The notes under the pieces were generated by a model that ran no database searches, had not been told where the DNA came from, and saw only the letters and a program-made list of their open reading frames with translations. From the NCBI GenBank assembly GCA_030065825.1, contig JASJCY010000054.1, positions 1-40,786 of the forward strand: a DNA stretch of 40,786 nucleotides, given 5' to 3'. Both the position numbers and the translations under genes were made by a program. This DNA comes from Nostocaceae cyanobacterium (GTDB lineage: Bacteria; Cyanobacteriota; Cyanobacteriia; Cyanobacteriales; Nostocaceae). Of this stretch, positions 34,558 to 40,786 are shown in pieces. How positions within the stretch are numbered: the stretch's first letter is position 1; each line of letters starts with the position of its first letter.

Positions 34558-35658
34558 TTAAAGGGCATTTATGCGAGAATGTTGAATGGGAGAATGTTGA
34601 ATGGGAATTTGAATATGAAATTCAGCACCTGCTCCCGGTGCGGAATGACATTCTAATTTACCACCGTGTAGTTCTACAATTACTTTGTAACAAATTGATA
34701 AACCTAAACCTGTTCCCTTACCAACTTCTTTTGTGGTGAAGAAAGGATCGAATAATTTGGGTTGCACTTCTCTGGAAATTCCTGGACCATTATCAGTAAT
34801 ATAAATGCTAATCCATTCATTATTTACATGGGTGGAAATATGGATGTTGGGTAATAGAATTTTTTCATGTTCTTGGTTATTTTTTTGAGTTTTTAGTCCT
34901 GATTCTAAAGCATCAATTGCATTGACAATGATGTTCAAAAATACTTGATTTAATTGACCAGAATAACATTCTATTAAAGGCAATCTTCCATAATCGCAAA
35001 TCACTTTAATTCCATGGGGATTTTCTGGTGTAGGTTGGAGACGATGGTTTAAAATTACCAGGGCACTATCAATTCCTTCGTGAATATCGACTTTTTTAAA
35101 TTCTGCTTCATCTAAACGAGAAAAAGTACGTAAGGATTGTACAATTTCCCGAATTCGTTCTGCCCCTATATTCATGGATTTAAATATTTTTTGTGAATCT
35201 TCTCTGATATAGTCCAACTCAATCAATTCAATTTCTTCTTTAATAGGAGCAGTTGGTTGGGGATAAGATTCTTGGTAAAGGTCTATCAGTCCTAATAAAT
35301 CTTGAAAATAAGCATTAGCATGTTCTAAATTACCATAAATAAAATTTACAGGATTATTAATTTCATGAGCAATTCCTGCCACTAAGACTCCGAGAGCAGA
35401 CATTTTTTCAGACTCAATCATTTTCACCTGTAAATCCTGGAGATTTGCCAAGGTAGATTCTAGCTCTTTTGTGCGTCGCTCCAGGACAATTTGTGATTCT
35501 TCTAATTCTTTAATCACATTTTTTAGAACCGCTTCTCTGAGTTCACTGGCTGATTCAAGTTGTTGTCTATCTGCTTGGGAACGTTCTAGCTTTTTTGTCA
35601 GGACGCGAACGGTTTTTTCTAAATCCTTAATTCTGCTCTCGTAGTCTATATGTTCCAT
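34558..35658 (-). CDS. Sensor histidine kinase without a membrane domain
   Basis: 366 residues. A long N-terminal coiled coil (about 1-85) is followed by the dimerisation box with His98 in GIAHEINNPVNFIYGN and the ATPase domain: N-box QVFLNIIVNAIDAL, G1 YITDNGPGIS, F-box FDPFFTT and G2 GKGTGLGLSI. There is no sensory domain, so input probably comes from the FIST protein encoded 6 bp upstream in the same operon. The last residues come from a 15-bp tandem repeat (PIQHS twice). No response regulator is adjacent. Confidence 0.93.
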   Translation of the reverse strand: MEHIDYESRIKDLEKTVRVLTKKLERSQADRQQLESASELREAVLKNVIKELEESQIVLERRTKELESTLANLQDLQVKMIESEKMSALGVLVAGIAHEINNPVNFIYGNLEHANAYFQDLLGLIDLYQESYPQPTAPIKEEIELIELDYIREDSQKIFKSMNIGAERIREIVQSLRTFSRLDEAEFKKVDIHEGIDSALVILNHRLQPTPENPHGIKVICDYGRLPLIECYSGQLNQVFLNIIVNAIDALESGLKTQKNNQEHEKILLPNIHISTHVNNEWISIYITDNGPGISREVQPKLFDPFFTTKEVGKGTGLGLSICYKVIVELHGGKLECHSAPGAGAEFHIQIPIQHSPIQHSRINAL

Positions 35659-35664
35659 AAGCCT

Positions 35665-36831
35665 CTACTTTGTTCCTAGAAGCAAGGTGACAAATGTTTC
35701 TTGGTGGTAATAGCTTGAACCTTGAGATTCTAGAGGTGCAAATTCACCGTAAGTATAAAATCCACAAACAGGTATTTCTTGAGTAAGGGCATTTTGAACT
35801 AATTGATATTCTTCTTTTGCTCTTGTTCCTAATAGCCAACGACGACAACAACAGGAAAACAGCAAAACTGCTTCTGGTTTAGTTCCAGGATAATTTTTCA
35901 TAGCTATCTCAAATGAAGTCTGAGAAGCTGCAATTACCTCATCTCGACTAATATCTGTAACTTGCACTGTAGCTTGTTCAGGAATATCACCTAAAAAATT
36001 AATACTACCTACTTCCCAATCGTAAGTATTAGGTACGCGCATATAGTAGCGTTCGCTATCTCCTTCATAAACCGCTAAGGGATTCTCAGCAGTTGGTGGA
36101 CGATCGCCTAAATAATGTTGATAAAATTCCGTTGCTGGTTTACCATCTATCTCATAAAGAAGCGTTCCCTGAGCTTTGGTAACTATACTTTTACGTCCAA
36201 TAGGTTGCCAACCACAGCCAATTCCGTAAGATAATAATATATCTCCAGAAAAAATCAGAACTGGTAAGGAATCACTTAAGACTTTGTTACCGAAAAATTG
36301 ATAGGTTTTTTGGAAGCGAAACTGATCTCCAGCTGTACCTCCGACAATTGGAAAGTGAGAACCCAAAGCGAGTTTTAACCCCTTGAGAATAGATTCACCA
36401 CTGGTGGTTGAACCATCTTCTATATAACTAGCTGGTAAAGTAATACATAATTTGGGAGCAGCATTGCTTTTTTGGGTCGCTTGTTCTACAGCTTCCTTAG
36501 CAGCAGCAACGGGGTCATTTTTGGCTCCATATCCCACTCCAGCATAGATGTCTATGGTGTCAGAACAAAAGAGTAATAATGTCAGAGAATCTTGTTGAAA
36601 TCCTAATCTGGAGGATATTTCACCATCTGTGGTGCAACCAATTAAATCAAGTCCTGGAAACACCCGGTCAATTTCTTCGAGAATCAAACTATGGTCAAAA
36701 TCAATAGCTGCAAATAATATACCCGCTTTGGGCTTCATACCTGCTAAATCTGTAATACATTGTTGTAAAACTTCTTCAATTGCTCCTTGAGAATCAGGAT
36801 CATCACTGTGACCTACAATAAAATTGAGCAT
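35665..36831 (-). CDS. FIST-domain sensory protein
   Basis: 388 residues with FIST_N (about 25-215; FAAIDFDHSLILEEI, LIGCTTDGEIS, ITLPASYIEDG, IVGGTAGDQFRF) and FIST_C (about 220-375; FYQHYLGDRPP, VLLFSCCCRRWLLG, GFYTYGEFAPL). FIST modules are thought to bind small ligands, possibly amino acids, and feed signal-transduction proteins. The three adjacent Cys (CCC) are part of the conserved FIST_C Cys-Arg region and extend it. It is soluble, and the kinase gene follows after 6 bp. Confidence 0.93.
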   Translation of the reverse strand: MLNFIVGHSDDPDSQGAIEEVLQQCITDLAGMKPKAGILFAAIDFDHSLILEEIDRVFPGLDLIGCTTDGEISSRLGFQQDSLTLLLFCSDTIDIYAGVGYGAKNDPVAAAKEAVEQATQKSNAAPKLCITLPASYIEDGSTTSGESILKGLKLALGSHFPIVGGTAGDQFRFQKTYQFFGNKVLSDSLPVLIFSGDILLSYGIGCGWQPIGRKSIVTKAQGTLLYEIDGKPATEFYQHYLGDRPPTAENPLAVYEGDSERYYMRVPNTYDWEVGSINFLGDIPEQATVQVTDISRDEVIAASQTSFEIAMKNYPGTKPEAVLLFSCCCRRWLLGTRAKEEYQLVQNALTQEIPVCGFYTYGEFAPLESQGSSYYHQETFVTLLLGTK

Positions 36832-37101
36832 TTTTTCCCATTCAAGTTTGTTAAATTTGTTTGTGAGTTTGCAGTCAGGATAGGTAATTTAAAAGCTTAT
36901 AGTCCTGAAAGCTCAATTATTACCCATCCTCAAATTTTGCTGAATTTTGACAGCTGCAATTAGCCCCCATGTTTTGGAATTACACTGTATCTAGTGTTCC
37001 CCAAATCATGGTTAATCAAACTATTAATAAAATTCTCAATATTAACTTTCAGTAAATTATTCTTAAAGTCAGTCTCAGTAGAAAATCGGATTTATCAGGT
37101 T

Positions 37102-37863
37102 TCATAAAGGTCGTTGAGTAGGTACACCTACAGCACGGGGAAACCTAGTTGGTGTATTGTTTACCTTACGTAGGTATAAACAATGACGAATACTCTGACT
37201 GAGGGGGGTATAAAATTGTTCCGTAAATTCCAGCACTCCACCCAATTGTTGAGCTGCATTTCTCAAGGCTGTAGTTTCTTCTTCAGTCCAAGTCCCCCGA
37301 TAAATAATTGCTAAACCACCTTTTTTCACCAATGGTAGAACATATTCGGCACAAACTGAAGGATTGCCAACAGCACGAATCGTGGCAATATCATACTGTT
37401 GACGATGCTGGGTATTTTGACTTATTTTTTCTGCCCTAGCAGTAATTGTTTTGACATTATTTAATGATAATAAAGGTATTATTTGTTCTATAAAAGCAAC
37501 TTTTTTACGAGTAGAATCTAGTAGAGTAACAGTACAATTATTGACAGTAATAGCTATGGGAATACCCGGGAAACCTGCCCCTGTACCAATATCAATAAAA
37601 CTAGGAGAAGTTGGGAGTGGGTGTATTTGTTCTTCATTTCTGAAAAATAAAGGTGCGATTCCACATAGAGAATCCCACAGATGCTTTTCCCAGAACTCTT
37701 GGGGTTCGGTAATGCGGGTTAAATTCAGCTTTTGATTACCTGCTAGGATTAATTCATATAAGCGTTGAAATTGTGCTTGTTGTTGGCTATTAGGAGTCCA
37801 ATTGAGAGTTTTTTGCCAAATATCCGTCATCTCTGGCAAAGTAGGGAAACTAGAATCATTCAC
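37102..37863 (-). CDS. rsmG: 16S rRNA (guanine-527-N7)-methyltransferase RsmG
   Basis: 253 residues. A helical N-terminal part has NQKLNLTRITEPQEFWEKHLWDS and precedes the Rossmann fold with the SAM loop FIDIGTGAGFPGIPIAI, acidic LLDSTRKKVAFIE and TIRAVGNPSVCAEYVLPLVKKGG. It methylates G527 in the 530 loop of 16S rRNA using S-adenosylmethionine. The length is a little above the usual 205-245 because of an N-terminal extension. It is followed by about 270 bp of unremarkable AT-rich DNA before the FIST gene promoter side. Confidence 0.96.
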   Translation of the reverse strand: MNDSSFPTLPEMTDIWQKTLNWTPNSQQQAQFQRLYELILAGNQKLNLTRITEPQEFWEKHLWDSLCGIAPLFFRNEEQIHPLPTSPSFIDIGTGAGFPGIPIAITVNNCTVTLLDSTRKKVAFIEQIIPLLSLNNVKTITARAEKISQNTQHRQQYDIATIRAVGNPSVCAEYVLPLVKKGGLAIIYRGTWTEEETTALRNAAQQLGGVLEFTEQFYTPLSQSIRHCLYLRKVNNTPTRFPRAVGVPTQRPL

Positions 37864-37977
37864 AATTAAAATTCACAACTAATCAACAGCTAATCAAAAG
37901 CGATCGCTATTTTCACTTTAGCTAGACAGTAGTTATCAAAATAACCCCCCATTGCGGGGGAGTTAACAATTAAACTA

Positions 37978-38307
37978 CTAGACTACGACCCCCTTCAATT
38001 CCTTAAACAATAACCTACAACCGTAAGCAACGGTTTGGGAAATAACCAAATTACCAAATCCCCCCCTCACCTCCTTATCTTTGACTCCAGGGGCAATATC
38101 ACCCGCAACCATTGAGGCATTTAACCCCATCTGCATGGTTTGTAGTGTAAGGTTTAGAGTTACCTCCAGTTGCCCTTGGAGTTCTTTGGTAACCATTGGG
38201 ATTAAACTTTGAGTGAGCGATCGCTTAAATTCCACAAGTGCTTGTTGCTGAAGTCTAGCAACAGCAGACGGACATCTTGCAGCCATCTTAATTGGAGTAC
38301 AAAGCAA
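37978..38307 (-). CDS. Hypothetical protein at the edge of a decayed region
   Basis: An open frame of up to 109 residues with normal codon use. It contains helical text (QALVEFKRSLTQSLIPMVTKELQGQLEVTL) and an Ala/Gly/Val-rich C-terminus. I do not recognise it. The N-terminus is uncertain: MAARCPSAVARL at 38286 is an alternative to 38307. The 5' end overlaps a plus-strand open frame (38252-38467), so a rearrangement junction may lie here. Confidence 0.4.
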   Translation of the reverse strand: MLCTPIKMAARCPSAVARLQQQALVEFKRSLTQSLIPMVTKELQGQLEVTLNLTLQTMQMGLNASMVAGDIAPGVKDKEVRGGFGNLVISQTVAYGCRLLFKELKGVVV

Positions 38308-38467
38308 TTTGACCAGAGATGCTTTTGACGCAAATATTGATAGTTCAATTTATACTGAACCTGGTTTTTCCCAATTTATTCCCAGAGGTGAAAACAATGA
38401 TACCTATAGGATTGATGTTTTTAATCAAATTTCTTCAGTAAGAAAGTTATTACATTCAATTAAATAA
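38252..38467 (+). pseudogene. 5'-truncated unrecognised gene
   Basis: The frame is open from a TGA at 38249 to TAA at 38465-38467 with no ATG. The text TEPGFSQFIPRGENNDTYRID and VFNQISSVRKLLHSIK reads as true protein. The next gene starts 2 bp after its stop, as in an operon, so this is probably the remaining 3' part of a gene whose 5' half was lost. Confidence 0.45.
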
Positions 38468-38678
38468 TTATGACAAGTTGCGGTCAAATTTTAACAGAAA
38501 TTGCTAATCTACGCGCTGATATAGCCAAATTAGATGATAAGTTTATTCTAAAAGAAGAAAAGAGTAATATTATTCAATCTTCGGTTTCTGCTAGTGAAAA
38601 AACTATTGTTCCTCAAATTCCCTCAATAGCAACCACAGTTGCTGCTACAGTTGTTAGTCAAAAACGGTTCTTGCGTAC

Positions 38679-40048
38679 TTAACGTGCTAAATTAATATTA
38701 TAGTGCCAAGAAAGTAAAGCTCTAATTTCAAAATTGCGAAAATTTCTAAAGCCAAATCCACTTCGCTTTATTAGCTTAAATTTATTATTAATTCCTTCTA
38801 CTACAACCTTAGTAGTTTTTCTTTCAAAATATCCTACTATTTCTCCAAACCACCGTTTAATTGTCTTGACACTTTTTTGATAATAAGGTACAGCTAGCGC
38901 TGCGCTAACGCGAACAGCTCTCTTTAACCAATCAATTAGTCCTAACATTCCTGTTCCTAAATCTTCACTCGTATCAAATATAGCGGCTTTCACTTGGATA
39001 GAATACAGATGAACCTCACCCCCTTCCCCTCTGTTGCAAGTTCGGAGAGGGGTGTCCGCAGGACGGGGTGAGGTTTCGAGTGTATTGGACTCAACTGAAA
39101 AGCGCTATATATTATGGAATTCTTCTTTCAATGAATGGATTATTCCTATTAAAGGAGATGCTTCTCTGATTCTATCTAATTTTTATTTTTGTTTTTATGT
39201 CAGTTTTTTTCTACTTTTAAAATTGTATATTTGTTACCTTTTAAACTATCAAATACTTTTTCTCTCGACTCAATTTTTAATGAAGATGCTGTTTTCTTTT
39301 CTGCTATTATAGCTTGGTTTAGCTCTGAATGTATTACTTTGATAACATGAAATCTATCTACCGTAACAAGGGCATTTGGACAAATTTTATCAACTAAATT
39401 TTTATAATTCCCGTTCATATCAATACTGACTTCTTCTATTTGTTCTAAAATTTCTTCTCCCCACTTTTTCATCACATGTTCTATTTCAGTTTGTTTCCTT
39501 TCTTTTACTAACTCTATTAATTTTCCTAAATCTATATCTACAAGCACAACAATAAATTTCCCTTGCCCTTTGACCAGACTAATTTCGTCTATTCCTAACC
39601 TCCTCAAATTGTTCACATTTACTGGCATTACATTGTTACCTATATCTTCAAGTATCGAATTAACTTCTTCATCAGTTAATCCATTATTTCTCGCCACGTT
39701 AATAATATTACTACTAATCAGTTGTTTAACAATATTTTCTGCATATCGATGCGTATACCCTTTTCTTCCCCCTACAAAATCAAGCTTTTCATTAAATGTT
39801 TTTCGGCATATTTTACACTTAAATCTTCGTCTATTTACATTTAGTATTACTTCTTTATCTCCCATAGGTAAATCTTTTACCAAGTATCTTTAATTTTGGT
39901 GTAAATGTTCTGACTTTTTACCGCACTGCGGGCATACTGCGCTTTTAGTCTTTTTACTTACTGATAAAATTAAGATTTGACCCTCTTGTAGACTTGATTC
40001 TACTACTACATCTGGCAAATTTAATAGTTGAGTAAGGACTCTTTTCAT
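38679..40048 (-). pseudogene. Broken ISL3-family transposase
   Basis: The N-terminus starts at 40048 (MKRVLTQLLNLPDVVVE) with the zinc finger CPQCGKKS, its partner Cys pair in RFKCKICRK, and DDE-domain text LGIDEISLVKGQGKF and TVDRFHVIKV. Codon 53 is a TAA (39890-39892). Near 39200 an A-run frameshift and further TAA codons interrupt the expected LTxKQKxKLDRIREASP text. A MITE is inserted at 38979-39109, after which the C-terminus continues (DTSEDLGTGMLGLIDWLKRA to FRNFEIRALLSWH). A short palindromic repeat adds about nine codons (VRVSAALAV) in frame near 38893-38916. Confidence 0.9.
38979..39109. mobile_element. TATAGCG-family MITE inserted in the transposase
   Basis: 131 bp with ends TATAGCGGCTTTCACTTGG and, reversed, TATAGCGCTTTTCAGTTGAG. 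Removing it with one TA restores an uninterrupted reading (HNIFDTSED), so the target is TA, duplicated on insertion. The central hairpin is at 39026-39052. Confidence 0.92.
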
Positions 40049-40233
40049 AATTATTTTTACTAAAAAAATAAATAGGTATTTTAATAATTTAGCACGTTAA
40101 GTACGCAAGAGCCAGAAGGTCAGGTAAATATGACTATTGATTTGTTACTTCTTCCAAATGCTGTTACTAAAGCTTTGAACGATTCTATTGTCAGTCACGT
40201 TCCAGCTACTTAATAGCTACATAAAAACACATA

Positions 40234-40392
40234 ATGGCTAGCAAAAAATTAAAAGAATATCAAACGTATTTCATTGTACTAAAATAATCTCTTGGAAAAG
40301 ATTATGATGGAAAAAAAATAGGGTTTGGGGATTTTAAATTTGCTTGGCGTGCCCCAATTGATGCTTATCCTAAAGAAATAGCATCAGCTTAA
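40234..40392 (+). pseudogene. Unrecognised gene remnant with an internal stop
   Basis: MASKKLKEYQTYFIVLK is followed by TAA at codon 18 (40285-40287) and then, in the same frame, SLGKDYDGKKIGFGDFKFAW to a second stop at 40390-40392. Both parts read as good protein, so this is a gene with a nonsense mutation. The family is not recognised. Confidence 0.5.
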
Positions 40393-40657
40393 TCAATCGA
40401 TAGAATTAAAAGCAAATTTTTCTGCTCAACTTTTAGTGCCAGCTAATCCTAGGCGAGCTGCTTTACGAATTCGGGCAAATGCTTCTCCTGTTTTTTTGTG
40501 GGCAGATAAACTAGATGAAAATGGGCAGCCATTAATTCTTTTGGATGAAATTGACAAAAGAGAAAGCATTACTTTACCGTCGGCTTTTAATGGTATTTAC
40601 CTTGGTGCTATTTATTCTCAAGTCACAACAAAAGTAAATGTTGATTGGACAGAATAT
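40382..40657 (+). pseudogene. Unrecognised gene fragment cut by a MITE
   Basis: The frame is open after TAG at 40379-40381 with no ATG (a GTG is at 40436). It encodes IELKANFSAQLLVPANPRRA, ALRIRANASPVFLWADKLDE and further beta-rich text ending VNVDWTEYS, where the MITE at 40655 begins. Reading continues into the MITE to a stop at 40745-40747. The beta-rich end resembles a small structural or scaffold-type protein in composition only. Confidence 0.5.
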
Positions 40658-40786
40658 AGCGGTTTTCACTTGGATAGAATACAGATGAACCTCACCCCCT
40701 TCCCCTCTCCGAACTTGCAACAGAGGGGTGTCCGCAGGACGGGGTGAGGTTCCCTCGTGTATTGGACTCAACTGAAAAGCGCTATA
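40655..40786. mobile_element. TATAGCG-family MITE at the window's right edge
   Basis: 132 bp with ends TATAGCGGTTTTCACTTGG and, reversed, TATAGCGCTTTTCAGTTGAG, nearly identical to 38979-39109 except for the inverted central hairpin (40702-40728) and a few bases near the right arm. It lies within the coding frame at 40382. Confidence 0.92.

Larger units (their letters stand above)
38666..40113. mobile_element. ISL3-family insertion sequence, inactivated
   Basis: The terminal inverted repeats are near perfect: the left end reads GGTTCTTGCGTACTTAACGT, then GCTAAAT, and the right end reversed differs at one base (GGCTCTTGCG). The span is 1448 bp, about 1317 bp without the MITE inside it, normal for ISL3. 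The expected 8-bp target duplication is not seen (flanks TCAAAAAC and AGAAGGTC). Confidence 0.85.
38470..40213 (+). pseudogene. Small unrecognised gene split by an insertion sequence
   Basis: ATG at 38470 opens a frame of 65 sense codons (MTSCGQILTEIANLRADIAK, Thr/Ser/Val-rich end) that runs into the IS at 38666. After the IS an open stretch from 40115 (with MTIDLLLLPNAVTKALND at 40130) ends at TAA 40211-40213. The two parts could be one gene of about 97 codons. No target duplication confirms the join, so the second part might instead be a separate short gene. Confidence 0.4.

Noticed and set aside
1-40786. CRISPR arrays and tRNA genes
   Set aside because: Phased palindromes and tandem repeats were examined, but none has the constant-repeat, variable-spacer pattern of CRISPR; no convincing T-loop plus acceptor stem of a tRNA was found.

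Overview
The window comes from a cyanobacterium, most likely a filamentous, heterocyst-type (Nostocales-like) one. The evidence is a high density of HIP1 octamers (GCGATCGC), a split orange-carotenoid-protein pair (HCP plus CTDH), GUN4, an ABA4-like membrane protein, a PEP-CTERM protein, a cyanobacterial filamentous-haemagglutinin exoprotein, a perfect NtcA box upstream of icd, and intergenic DNA packed with small palindromic repeats. No rRNA, tRNA or CRISPR array was seen.

Layout. 1-356: 3' end of an unrecognised gene entering from the left. 0.7-3.8 kb: NarL-type response regulator, then a two-gene partner-switch module (REC-GAF-SpoIIE phosphatase and an RsbW-like kinase). 4.5-6.3 kb: a conserved hypothetical, then CTDH and HCP on the minus strand. 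6.5-8.1 kb: queG and an overlapping HAD phosphatase. 8.6-12.2 kb: orphan MacB-type ATPase, orphan OppB-type permease, lepB. 12.2-13.4 kb: repeat cluster. 13.5-16.3 kb: dnaK, a strongly folded RNA-like region (possibly HEARO/omega-RNA-like) and a small acidic protein. 16.7-22.1 kb: ABA4-like protein, sugar-type ABC ATPase, gun4, icd. 22.1-25.3 kb: repeat-rich stretch with two small exported proteins and a 249-bp duplication that carries Fur-like boxes. 25.3-29.6 kb: TPS-type haemagglutinin and a PEP-CTERM metalloprotease. 30.8-37.9 kb: D-Ala-D-Ala dipeptidase, aldo/keto reductase, exported Mn-type superoxide dismutase, a histidine kinase/FIST sensor pair, rsmG. 38-40.8 kb: a decayed cluster of unrecognised genes broken by a dead ISL3-family element, which is itself broken by a MITE.

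The most distinctive signal is the repeat DNA. At least eight families of short terminal-inverted-repeat elements can be separated by comparing copies within the window. Several share one behaviour: the ends stay constant while the central palindrome is replaced, inverted or invaded. The clearest cases are an exact 27-bp inversion of a hairpin between two near-identical MITEs (39026-39052 and 40702-40728), palindromic cores exchanged with both arms changed together (15467-15563, 30551-30650), two different elements inserted at the same hairpin apex of one host MITE family (9568-9740, 23083-23197), and arrays of 18-bp palindromes of differing sequence (17371-17486).

The ordinary genes show little co-operation beyond small operons: the SpoIIE/RsbW module, HCP/CTDH photoprotection, queG with the HAD gene, and the FIST/kinase pair.
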